Below, one piece after another: positions 1 through 6,789 of a stretch of 27,580 bases of DNA. Below the pieces are notes generated by a model, which was not told the origin of the DNA, made no database searches, and was given only the letters and a program-made list of their open reading frames with translations. Each line of letters starts with the position of its first letter. The first letter of the stretch is position 1. The position numbers and the translations under genes were made by a program. The DNA is from an uncultured Collinsella sp. GTDB lineage: Bacteria > Actinomycetota > Coriobacteriia > Coriobacteriales > Coriobacteriaceae. The stretch covers positions 1 through 27,580 of the forward strand of contig CABSMX010000016.1 of assembly GCA_902478945.1 (NCBI GenBank). The letters are read 5' to 3'.

Positions 1-709
1 GGTTGATGAAGGCGACGTGTGCGCCGGTCTCGCGCTCCAGGCGCACGGCAAGCTCAAAGAGGATGCGCGCGAGCTTGGGGTAGTAGTCGTTGGTGACGGT
101 GTTGCTGGCAAGGAATGCGTGGATGCCAAAGTCCTCGGCGCCCTTGGCCTTGAGCATGCGGAACGCCTCGAAGAGCTGCTCGGTGGTCATGCCGTACTTG
201 GAGTCGCCGGGGTTATCCATGATGCCGTTGGAGAGTTGGAACAGGCCGCCTGGATTAAAGCGGCAGCTGACCGTCTTGGGGATGGGCCCCGCAACGCGCT
301 CAAAGAACTCGATGTGGCTGATGTCGTCAAAGTTGACGATGGCGCCCAGCTTGTCGGCGAGCTCAAAGTCCGCTGCCGGCGTGTCGTTGGACGAGAACAT
401 GATGTCGTGTCCCGTGATACCCAGCGAGCGGGCGATCATGAGCTCGGTATAGCTCGAGCAATCGCAGCCGCAGCCGTATTCGTTGAGAATGGAGATGAGC
501 GCCGGGTTGGGATTGGCCTTGACGGCAAAGTATTCCTTAAAGCCCGGGTTCCATGCGAAGGCGTCGCGCACCTCTTGCATGTTGCGGCGGATGCCCGCCT
601 CGTCATATAGATGAAATGGCGTGGGGAACTGCTCGACGATATGCTCGAGCGTCTCCTTGTCCACAAACGGCTGCTTGGCCGCATATGCCTCGTTGGGGGT
701 CAATGCCAT
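1..709 (-). CDS. lysA: Diaminopimelate decarboxylase, 5' part (runs off the window)
   Basis: This is a fold-type III PLP decarboxylase that makes L-lysine from meso-diaminopimelate. Reading from the ATG at 709, 236 codons are present and the C-terminal half lies beyond base 1. The PLP-lysine motif FAVKANPNP is near residue 60, GCGCDCSS follows, and GIHAFLASNTV occupies the barrel position where many homologues have GIHCHIGS; I recall the same variant in LysA of some Firmicutes. The active-site CxxxD region is outside the window. The assignment to lysine synthesis, rather than ornithine or carboxynorspermidine decarboxylation, is strongly supported by the lysine riboswitch at 781-937 in the same transcript. 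The ribosome-binding site is modest (GAGG about 10 bases before the ATG), which fits a regulated start. A peptidase M20D gene diverges upstream. Confidence 0.88.
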   Translation of the reverse strand, partial: MALTPNEAYAAKQPFVDKETLEHIVEQFPTPFHLYDEAGIRRNMQEVRDAFAWNPGFKEYFAVKANPNPALISILNEYGCGCDCSSYTELMIARSLGITGHDIMFSSNDTPAADFELADKLGAIVNFDDISHIEFFERVAGPIPKTVSCRFNPGGLFQLSNGIMDNPGDSKYGMTTEQLFEAFRMLKAKGAEDFGIHAFLASNTVTNDYYPKLARILFELAVRLERETGAHVAFIN

Positions 710-780
710 GTCCCGTAAACCTCGCTATCCAGACGGCGCCATCTGCGCATCGAATCCGCATAGCGTGGACCCAATGTCCG

Positions 781-937
781 GATAGCGCTCCCGCATTGCT
801 GCAGACAGTCCTGTGGGTGTTTCCCACAGGCCCACCAGGTTGTTCGTGCCCGAAAAACCCAGTTCGGCGGGTTTCGCCTCCCCACGGGGTCAAAGCCTGC
901 CGGCTCGCCCGCGGTTCTTCGTGCCCGCGCCTCTATC
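781..937 (-). promoter_or_regulatory. Lysine riboswitch (L-box) in the lysA leader
   Basis: Read on the minus strand, this begins GATAGAGGCGCG (from 937) and ends GGGAGCGCTATC (at 781), so GATAG pairs with CTATC as helix P1. Within it are the landmarks of the lysine aptamer: AGAGG-GC after P1, GTGGGGAGGCG and CGCCGAACTGGG in the P2/P3 region, a perfect 8-bp P4 hairpin (CCTGTGGG/CCCACAGG, 810-830), then ACTGTC and the GGAGCGCTATC closing segment. These match the B. subtilis lysC leader order as I know it. No U-run terminator follows. Instead the P1 3' strand CGCTATCCGG can pair with CTGGATAGCG just before the lysA ribosome-binding site, which suggests control of translation start. Confidence 0.88.
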
Positions 938-939
938 AA

Positions 940-958
940 GTGGTAACGACCCTACCAC
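940..958. repeat. Inverted repeat over the lysA -10
   Basis: GTGGTA (940-945) and TACCAC (953-958) form perfect 6-bp arms around a 7-base spacer. The repeat covers the proposed lysA -10 and lies just upstream of a possible plus-strand -35 (TTGCAC, 960-965) for the diverging M20D gene. A repressor acting on both directions is possible. No regulator gene is nearby. Confidence 0.4.
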
Positions 959-977
959 GTTGCACTTTAGCAAACAA
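949..977 (-). promoter_or_regulatory. Probable lysA/riboswitch promoter
   Basis: On the minus strand, TTGTTT (977-972) is followed after 17 bases by TAGGGT (954-949). Transcription would start around 942, just before the first base of the lysine aptamer at 937, which is the position expected. The -10 is not a strong match to consensus. Confidence 0.5.
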
Positions 978-994
978 GAGTATTTGTATATAAC
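960..994 (+). promoter_or_regulatory. Possible promoter of the M20D gene
   Basis: TTGCAC (960-965) precedes an AT-rich stretch with overlapping weak -10 candidates (TGTATA 985-990, TATAAC 989-994). Spacing is longer than ideal for each, so the exact element is uncertain. The 709-1088 gap otherwise holds the riboswitch and no convincing gene. Confidence 0.3.
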
Positions 995-1087
995 GTTTAA
1001 AAAATGCAGCAATATGCTGGAAACATGTGTGCCACAATCCTGTATCACAATAAGTTGCAACAGATATGCCTCACGAAGGGATCTTTT

Positions 1088-2275
1088 ATGACCGAGCTCC
1101 AAGAACTCCGTCGCTATCGCCGCGATCTCCATCGCATTCCGGAGCTCGATTTCGATCTTCCGCAAACCATTGCCTATATCGAGGGCGTGCTGGCACCGCT
1201 CGCTTGCGAGGTGACCCATCCGTGCCCCAGCTGCGTCTGCGCTTTCTTCGATGTTGGCGTTGGTTTCGCGCATGCCACGGCGATTCGCGCCGATATGGAC
1301 GCGCTGCCCATTGTCGAGGCAACAGGGGCAGCGTTCGCCTCGACACATCCCGGCAAGATGCACGCTTGCGGACATGACGGACACATGGCTATGGCGCTTG
1401 CCGCTGCGACGTATGTCGACCGTGCGATTCGCGAGCAGCCGGGCGTCATGAGGCGCAACGTGCTCTTTGTGTTCCAGCCGGCCGAGGAAACGACCGGTGG
1501 TGCCAAGACGGTATGCGAGAGCGGCGTGTTCGAGCGCTACGGGGTCGACCGCATTTTTGGCTTCCATGTGTGGCCCGATCTGCCTGCCGGCACGTTGGCG
1601 AGTTGTTCCGGTCCGCTGCTGGCGCGTTCGAGCGAGACGCATATCCATATTCACGGTACGAGTATTCATATCGCTAAGACCTATGGTGTACCGGTCGAGG
1701 AGTCGCACGATGCGGCATTGGCAGCAGCGAAGTTTTTGGTTGCCGAGCGCGAGCTGATGGACGAGCTGGGCACCGACGAACCCTGTATCGGCAAGTTTGG
1801 TCTGCTGCAGGCCGGTACCGTCTGCAACGCGGTGGCGGGGGAGGCCCATGTTGCCGGCAGTCTGCGTGTGTTTACAGACGACATGTTCGACCGTGCGCGT
1901 GAGGGCTTGCGCCGCGTGCTTGATGAGGCATGCGCTGCAACGGGCTGCACGTACGATCTCGACTTTGCCGAGGGCTATCCGCCGGTCGACAACGACCCCG
2001 AGTTGTTCACTCGCATTGCACCGGCTTTGCCCGAACTACAGCTCGTAGATGAGCCTTTGCTGATTGCCGAGGACTTCGCCTTCTATCAGCGCCATCTGCC
2101 GGGCGTGTTCTTCTTGCTGGGCACGGGTGTGCCAGAGGGGCAAGAAAACCCGATTGACGCTGATGGCTGCCCAGCCTATGCGATGAGTGCCCTTCACACT
2201 GATACCATGCTCTTTGACGAGGAAATCCTGCTCAAAGGCCTCGATGTCTACAAACGATTGCTTTTGCTTTGTTAG
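1088..2275 (+). CDS. M20D family amidohydrolase, possible N-acetyl-diaminopimelate deacetylase
   Basis: This 395-residue zinc-dependent amidohydrolase belongs to peptidase family M20D (hippurate hydrolase, N-acyl amino acid deacylase, N-acetyl-L,L-diaminopimelate deacetylase). RADMDALP is near residue 68. HACGHDGH (92-99) supplies the metal-binding Cys and His, PAEET (Glu133-Glu134) the catalytic and metal Glu pair, FGFHVWP (His160) a further ligand, and SALHTDTM the C-terminal His. The ATG at 1088 is chosen because GAAGGGA ends six bases before it; an in-frame start at 1004 has no ribosome-binding site. It diverges from lysA, so deacetylation of N-acetyl-diaminopimelate is attractive, but family M20D cannot be assigned a substrate from sequence alone. 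A general N-acyl amino acid deacylase is the main alternative. Confidence 0.82.
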   Translation: MTELQELRRYRRDLHRIPELDFDLPQTIAYIEGVLAPLACEVTHPCPSCVCAFFDVGVGFAHATAIRADMDALPIVEATGAAFASTHPGKMHACGHDGHMAMALAAATYVDRAIREQPGVMRRNVLFVFQPAEETTGGAKTVCESGVFERYGVDRIFGFHVWPDLPAGTLASCSGPLLARSSETHIHIHGTSIHIAKTYGVPVEESHDAALAAAKFLVAERELMDELGTDEPCIGKFGLLQAGTVCNAVAGEAHVAGSLRVFTDDMFDRAREGLRRVLDEACAATGCTYDLDFAEGYPPVDNDPELFTRIAPALPELQLVDEPLLIAEDFAFYQRHLPGVFFLLGTGVPEGQENPIDADGCPAYAMSALHTDTMLFDEEILLKGLDVYKRLLLLC

Positions 2276-2318
2276 TCGACGGGGACGCATCTTCTCGAAA
2301 ATACGAACAGATGTACGC

Positions 2319-2364
2319 TATAATAGAGATGCAGCTCTATAGAAACGTTTGACGTTATTAACGT
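2319..2364 (+). promoter_or_regulatory. higBA promoter -10 and operator-like palindromes
   Basis: A consensus -10 TATAAT lies at 2319-2324. Overlapping its end is a perfect inverted repeat ATAGAG-N6-CTCTAT (2323-2340), and a second, ACGTT-ATT-AACGT, lies at 2352-2364 just before the higB ribosome-binding site. HigA antitoxins usually repress their own promoter through such palindromes. No good -35 was found at the right distance. Confidence 0.55.
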
Positions 2365-2375
2365 AAGGCGATACT

Positions 2376-2657
2376 ATGATTGCATCATATAAAGATGAAG
2401 ACACTGAACGCTTTGCAATGGGTGTGCGGATTAGGAAGTTCATTCCTTTTGAGCGGGTCGCCTTGAGGAAGATTCGCCAACTGCAGATCTGCGCTTCGCT
2501 TGATGATCTTCGCGTTCCGCCAGGCAATCGTCTTGAAGCGTTGAAGGGCGATCGCGCCGGTCAATATAGTATCCGTGTCAATGAGCGCTATCGGGTCTGT
2601 TTTGAGTGGAGACAGGGGATGGCTTGGAATGTCGAAATCGTCGATTATCACAAGTGA
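2376..2657 (+). CDS. higB: Type II toxin HigB (RelE/ParE superfamily mRNA interferase)
   Basis: This 93-residue protein has the full length and sequence signature of the HigB/RelE killer family: LRKIRQL, SLDDLRVPPGNRLEALKGDR, then GQYSIRVNERYRVCFEW and a C-terminal VEIVDYH. HigB toxins cut mRNA on the translating ribosome; the basic residues and terminal His seen here fit that fold. The ATG at 2376 follows TAAGG by about seven bases. The gene order is toxin first and antitoxin second, as in higBA and unlike most other toxin-antitoxin operons, and its end overlaps higA by 29 bases, implying coupled translation. All landmark motifs are present, so it appears intact. Confidence 0.93.
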   Translation: MIASYKDEDTERFAMGVRIRKFIPFERVALRKIRQLQICASLDDLRVPPGNRLEALKGDRAGQYSIRVNERYRVCFEWRQGMAWNVEIVDYHK

Positions 2658-2970
2658 TGAGACTGCGTCTGATTTGCTGCCGCCGGTGACTCCTGGCGAG
2701 CTTCTCAAAGAGGAATTTCTTGCCCCTATGGGCATTTCTCAATATCGCCTTGCTAAGGAGACCGGGATTCCGGCTCAACGCATTGGGCAGATTATCTTGG
2801 GAAGGCGTCGCGTGACGGCCGACACCGACCTTCGCCTTTGCCGCTACTTTGGCCTGATGGATGGCTACTGGCTTCGAGCCCAGATGGCGTTTGATCTCGA
2901 GGCAGAGAAGAGGCGCATCGAACCGGAACTGGATAAGATCGTTCCCGTTCAGCAGGCCGTTGCGCTGTAG
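2629..2970 (+). CDS. higA: HigA-type antitoxin, XRE helix-turn-helix
   Basis: This 113-residue protein carries PPVTPGELLKEEFLAPMGIS near the N-terminus, followed by an XRE helix-turn-helix (QYRLAKETGIPAQRIGQIILGRRRVTADTDLRL) and FGLMDGYWLRAQMAFDL, the usual HigA layout. It should neutralise HigB and repress the operon by binding palindromes such as those at 2323-2364. The ATG at 2629 is preferred because the antitoxin then begins close to the family's usual length; the frame is open further upstream to 2575, inside higB. An AGGGG lies about ten bases before the chosen start. The 29-base overlap with higB suggests co-translation. Confidence 0.9.
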   Translation: MSKSSIITSDETASDLLPPVTPGELLKEEFLAPMGISQYRLAKETGIPAQRIGQIILGRRRVTADTDLRLCRYFGLMDGYWLRAQMAFDLEAEKRRIEPELDKIVPVQQAVAL

Positions 2971-2999
2971 CGCTCAAAGATGTTGAGGTTGGAGTGACG

Positions 3000-3323
3000 A
3001 TGGAACGACGCCGACAGACTGCCGTGTACAGTCCTGGTGGGTGCGGGTGCGGCTTGCTGCTGCTCCCGGTTATTGCTGTGAGCATTGGCGTGATGTTTGC
3101 GTTTGCTGGACTGGCGGCGGCGGCACTTGTACTGTTGATCGTGGCCATTGGCGTGACGATTTGGCTGTGCCGTTCTCGCGAGCAACGTCGTGCCGACGGC
3201 AAGACCAATGCCGGATGGGCCATCTTTTTGGTTGTCGCCTACCTATTGAGCATCAGTTATCTGGCGTTCTTTATCTTGTTGCTTGTGAGTACCTTTACCG
3301 GGGAATCCGTCATGGTGGGGTAG
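3000..3323 (+). CDS. Small membrane protein of unknown function
   Basis: The 107-residue product has a short basic start (MERRRQ), a Gly/Cys-rich GGCGCG segment, two adjoining hydrophobic stretches (about residues 18-55), a hydrophilic basic loop (CRSREQRRADGKTN) and a third hydrophobic stretch near residues 72-97. It is probably an integral membrane protein with three segments. I recognise no family. It lies 29 bases after higA in the same direction and could share its transcript. The ATG at 3000 follows GGAG by five bases; a GTG two codons earlier (2994) is an equally possible start. The gene runs towards the MFS gene on the other strand. Confidence 0.65.
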   Translation: MERRRQTAVYSPGGCGCGLLLLPVIAVSIGVMFAFAGLAAAALVLLIVAIGVTIWLCRSREQRRADGKTNAGWAIFLVVAYLLSISYLAFFILLLVSTFTGESVMVG

Positions 3324-3351
3324 GCTTCGACGAGCCTCTTGAAGATGGAAC

Positions 3352-3392
3352 AAAAATGGAGCCGGATGGGAAATACCCCCATCCGGCTCCAT
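3352..3392 (-). terminator. Intrinsic terminator of the minus-strand catabolic cluster
   Basis: A perfect 15-bp stem (3356-3370 with 3378-3392) has a 7-base loop. On the minus strand it is followed at once by a run of T (complement of AAAA at 3352-3355, then GTTC). On the plus strand no T-run follows, so it mainly serves the MFS gene, though it may also stop the convergent transcript. Confidence 0.85.
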
Positions 3393-3414
3393 TGCTCAAT
3401 ATTGGCATGCGCTT

Positions 3415-4734
3415 CTACTCGGCTGCCTCGCGGCGAGCGACCTCGTCGATCAAGATAGCATCGCCGTGCTTGGCGGCGGCAATGCTTGCGGCCATAAACA
3501 TGCCCATTGCCGTGATGTAGGCGAAGAGCATCGACGGCGCCACGTCCATAACGATGCCGGAGAGAATCGGTGTCGCCACCTGAGCCGCCATGCTCACGGT
3601 GTAGTAGTAACCGGAGTAGCGGCCCACGCTTTGGGAGCTGCAGCACTCCAGAATCATCGTGTACACGCACAAGTCCACACCGCCCAGCGCGACGCCCATC
3701 AGCAAAAAGACGCCGTACAGCACGGGTGAGAAGCCGGGTGCCAGCCAAAGAAACGCGGGGTACAAAACCATGATGACGGCGGTGCCCAGGGCGACCTTTT
3801 TGCGGCCGATTTTGAGCGAAAGGTTTGCCAGGGGTACGTAGCTTAGCAGCGCGCCTGCAATCGTCACGATATTGATGACGGCATAGGAACCGCCTTCCAT
3901 GCCGTAGAACATATCGGCATAGCGGCTGATATTGGTGGTCATGGCGTTATAGCTCATGTAATAGAAAAACGTTGCGGCGAGCAGCATGATGATGGAGCGA
4001 CGCACGCCGGTGTCTGCAACGCGTTCCTTGCCGCCAGCCTCGGGGGAGTCATCTTTGTCAATCTGATCCTCGTCGATGCCCATGGACAGCGATTTCTCGC
4101 GCATCTTTTCGACGAGGGCGGGCTCACGGACAAAGATGCCGTAGACAACGGCCGACACGAGGATAAAGGCGGCCTGCAAGATAAAGAGCGGAAGATAATC
4201 GGGCTTGTCGGCCTTGGGAACCATGACCGAGATGGCGACGAGCATAAGGCCCGTTCCCGCATAGCCGACGATCTTTTCGATCGAGTCTGCCTTGGTTCGA
4301 AGTGGGCGAGGCGTAATATCGGCCACGATGGCAACCGTCATGGTGCGGTAGGCGCATATTGCCAAAAGCGTGAGGATAATCGCGCCAATGAGCAGAGTTA
4401 GGCTGCCCATGTTGTTGGCGATCGCGATGAGCGGGACGGAGAGCATTGCCACCGCGGAGCCGCCCAAGATAAAGGGCGTTCGGCGCCCGAGGTTGCTTGC
4501 GCAGCGGTCCGAGAGGATGCCAAAGAGCGGAAGCAGGAACAGGCCAAAGACATTATCGATGGCCATGATCGCGCCGGTGAGCGAGTTGGATAGGCCAAAG
4601 GTCCCCGTGAGCATCTTAGGAACGATGCCGTCGTAGACCTGCCAAAAGCTGATCATGCCCATAAAGGGTAGGGAGGCGAGGGCGACGGCCTTGGTGTCGA
4701 GCCGGGCCGCCCGCTTAAGATTTGGTTGGGTCAT
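3415..4734 (-). CDS. MFS transporter, SLC45/GPH-like
   Basis: The 439-residue protein has the alternating hydrophobic pattern of a 12-helix major facilitator. Between helices 2 and 3 is GILSDRCASNLGRRTPFILGG, a clear form of the MFS signature loop, and the pair NVFGLFLLPLFG-LSDR resembles sucrose/glycoside-cation symporters (SLC45/GPH type). A charged cytoplasmic loop (about 213-250) separates the two halves. It probably moves a small organic solute with H+ or Na+; the family does not fix the substrate. It is the last gene before the terminator at 3352-3392 and lies 65 bases after an M20 peptidase gene, so it may import that enzyme's substrate or export a product. A GGAG ribosome-binding site precedes the ATG. 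Confidence 0.83.
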   Translation of the reverse strand: MTQPNLKRAARLDTKAVALASLPFMGMISFWQVYDGIVPKMLTGTFGLSNSLTGAIMAIDNVFGLFLLPLFGILSDRCASNLGRRTPFILGGSAVAMLSVPLIAIANNMGSLTLLIGAIILTLLAICAYRTMTVAIVADITPRPLRTKADSIEKIVGYAGTGLMLVAISVMVPKADKPDYLPLFILQAAFILVSAVVYGIFVREPALVEKMREKSLSMGIDEDQIDKDDSPEAGGKERVADTGVRRSIIMLLAATFFYYMSYNAMTTNISRYADMFYGMEGGSYAVINIVTIAGALLSYVPLANLSLKIGRKKVALGTAVIMVLYPAFLWLAPGFSPVLYGVFLLMGVALGGVDLCVYTMILECCSSQSVGRYSGYYYTVSMAAQVATPILSGIVMDVAPSMLFAYITAMGMFMAASIAAAKHGDAILIDEVARREAAE

Positions 4735-4799
4735 GCTGGTTCTCCTGGTCGGTAAAAGCGGGGATAAAAGCGGGGAGGGGCGCTATCAGCCCTCCCGTC

Positions 4800-6221
4800 C
4801 TACAGTTGTTCAAGGTTGGCGAGAAACGCCACATAGAATTCGATGCCGCGCTTGTAGACGTCGACGCCGATGCGTTCGTTGGCGGCATGGATGAGCTTGC
4901 GCGCCTCGCCCGAGTAGATGAAGCCGCAGAAGCGGTAGACGCGATCGCAGATCTCGTTGAACTCGCGCGAGTCGGTGCAGCAGTTCTGCACGTAGGGAGC
5001 AAAGCCGGCCTCGGGATAGACACCCGACACGCAGCGATGGATGTAGTTAAAGGCGGCATCGTCTTCGTAAGGCGAGATGGGCGCGGGCTCGGTGTAGGGA
5101 ATCGCCTCGTTGATTTCGACGGTGACATGGTCGGGGCTTACGCCCGAGGCGCGACACTGCTGGGCGGCGAGCTTGCGGGCGCGCTCAACGGCATCGGCGA
5201 TGGTCTCGAACGGAGCGATGCGCACGTTGAAGTTGGCGCGAGCGACCGGTGGCAGCACGTTGTGCGCGTTGGAGCCTTCGAGCTGCGTGAGCGCATAGGT
5301 TGTGCGCAGCATTGCCGAGGTCTCGGGGCTGGCGGCCATGATCTTGGTAACTGCGGGGCGCGTGAGCCACAGGTTGCCAAAGACTGCCTGATACGTCGCG
5401 CTGCTACGGGCACCCAACTCGGTCAGTGTGGCCTCGACGGCGGGTGTGAGCTGCGGCTTGCCGGGGTTGGCCGAGATAGTCTCGCATACACGGCAGAGAA
5501 GACGGCAGGCATCGTTTGCCGCAGGCGTAGAGGCGTGGCCGCCGTCGGCGCGCGCCGTGACGGTAAGGTCGACATGGCCCTTCTCGGACACGCCTACCAT
5601 GGCAACGGGTTCGGTGACACCGAGCGGGGCGTCGGTTGCCACGGCGCCACCCTCATCGAGCACCATATAGGGATGGATGTTGTGCTCGCGAAGCCACTGC
5701 ACTGCATGGGTTGCAGTAGGCGCGGCGATTTCCTCGCCATCGCTCGAGAAGAACCAGACATCGCGCGGGGGAACGAAGCCCTGGGCAATCAAATGCTCGG
5801 CGGCCTCGAGAAAAGCAGAGACGATGCACTTGGTGTCGAGTGAACCGCGGGCCCAGATCTCGCCGTCGAAGATCTCGGCTCCAAAGGGATCGTGTTCCCA
5901 GTCCTGGCCCTCGACGGGCACGACGTCCTGATGCGCCATCATGACGATGGGGTCCAAGGCGGAATCGGCACCAGGCCAATGCAGGAGCATACCAAAATCG
6001 TCGATGCGTGTGATCTCGGCGATGTCAAAGAAACGCGGATAAAGCCGCTGGAGCGTGGGAATCCACTGGCCGAAGGGCTCGTCGTCGCGCTCGGCGATGT
6101 TCTCACGCGAAACGGTGGGAATGCGTAGCAATTCGCAAAAGCGCTCGACGGCTGCCTCGTCTGCCTTGTAGGTGCCTGCATCAAGAGGCGCACCCTGTGC
6201 GACCGATACCGATGCTCCCAT
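4800..6221 (-). CDS. M20 family metallopeptidase (PM20D1/carboxypeptidase-S-like)
   Basis: This 473-residue di-zinc hydrolase lacks a clear signal peptide. It carries MMAHQDVVPV (His97, Asp99), ARGSLDTK (Asp129, the bridging ligand), SSDGEEIAAPTA (Glu163-Glu164, the catalytic pair), VLDEGG (about 188-192) and a late KLIHAANERIGV with the last His. The long form and these motifs resemble the carboxypeptidase S/PM20D1 branch, whose members cleave peptides or N-acyl amino acids. AAAGGAG lies eight bases before the ATG at 6221. It sits between the aconitase-X small subunit gene (110 bases upstream, no terminator seen between) and the MFS gene, so it probably belongs to the same operon and releases an amino acid or similar fragment for those enzymes. 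Confidence 0.83.
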   Translation of the reverse strand: MGASVSVAQGAPLDAGTYKADEAAVERFCELLRIPTVSRENIAERDDEPFGQWIPTLQRLYPRFFDIAEITRIDDFGMLLHWPGADSALDPIVMMAHQDVVPVEGQDWEHDPFGAEIFDGEIWARGSLDTKCIVSAFLEAAEHLIAQGFVPPRDVWFFSSDGEEIAAPTATHAVQWLREHNIHPYMVLDEGGAVATDAPLGVTEPVAMVGVSEKGHVDLTVTARADGGHASTPAANDACRLLCRVCETISANPGKPQLTPAVEATLTELGARSSATYQAVFGNLWLTRPAVTKIMAASPETSAMLRTTYALTQLEGSNAHNVLPPVARANFNVRIAPFETIADAVERARKLAAQQCRASGVSPDHVTVEINEAIPYTEPAPISPYEDDAAFNYIHRCVSGVYPEAGFAPYVQNCCTDSREFNEICDRVYRFCGFIYSGEARKLIHAANERIGVDVYKRGIEFYVAFLANLEQL

Positions 6222-6331
6222 GGTGGGACTCCTTTCGTGTTGTATATCGAATACGTCAAGATTATCGCCCGCACCGCGCGTGGGAAACGGCGAAACACGT
6301 TGTTCATCTGCGGGCGGCGGGTCGGATAGCC

Positions 6332-6775
6332 TTAGCCGACGATGACCGTGCCGTCTTCGGCCACGGTGATGGCGTCTCCCGTCGACACGGCATCGAGAAA
6401 CTCATCGCCCAGGTTGTCAATGGTGGGCATGGGGGTGTCGGTCCATACACCCGAGAGGATCGCGCCAGCGGCGGCAAGGCTGTCAATGGGTTTGGAAAAC
6501 AGCAGGCATGCGGGTTGGCGCCCCATTTTGGTGGCGCAGAAGAGCACCATGCCACCTGTGGTGGAGCCGATGGTCTGCGGAAGGCACAAGGCACATCCCG
6601 CCAAAGGTTTGCCGTACAAGTCGGGATTGTTTTGGTCGGAACACGTGGCCTTTTTGTCGCCAAACATCAGTGCCTTCTGAAACGATGCGAGTGTGTTGAG
6701 CCCTCCGTGAGAGACAAGTGCCTTGGCGTGGGCAGTTCCGGGGACAACGACGCGGCCGTGAAAGATTTTTTCCAT
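6332..6775 (-). CDS. Aconitase X small subunit (DUF126 swivel domain)
   Basis: This 147-residue protein begins MEKIFHGRVVVPG and contains GGLNTLASFQKALMFGD, then LPQTIGSTTGGMVLF and SGVWTDTPMPTID, the arrangement of the DUF126/aconitase-X swivel subunit. The SxTGG segment forms part of the active-site wall in this family. It works with the large subunit encoded 14 bases upstream. Known aconitase-X enzymes are dehydratases for cis-3-hydroxy-L-proline (bacteria) or 5-phosphomevalonate (archaea). The ATG at 6775 follows the large-subunit stop closely; the open frame continues far upstream inside the large-subunit gene, but that part is only a shadow. Confidence 0.87.
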   Translation of the reverse strand: MEKIFHGRVVVPGTAHAKALVSHGGLNTLASFQKALMFGDKKATCSDQNNPDLYGKPLAGCALCLPQTIGSTTGGMVLFCATKMGRQPACLLFSKPIDSLAAAGAILSGVWTDTPMPTIDNLGDEFLDAVSTGDAITVAEDGTVIVG

Positions 6776-6789
6776 GAGGAGTCGCCTTC

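Noticed and set aside
4722..5843. 373-codon plus-strand open frame opposite the M20 peptidase
   Set aside because: No recognisable motif and entirely antisense to a well-supported M20 protein.
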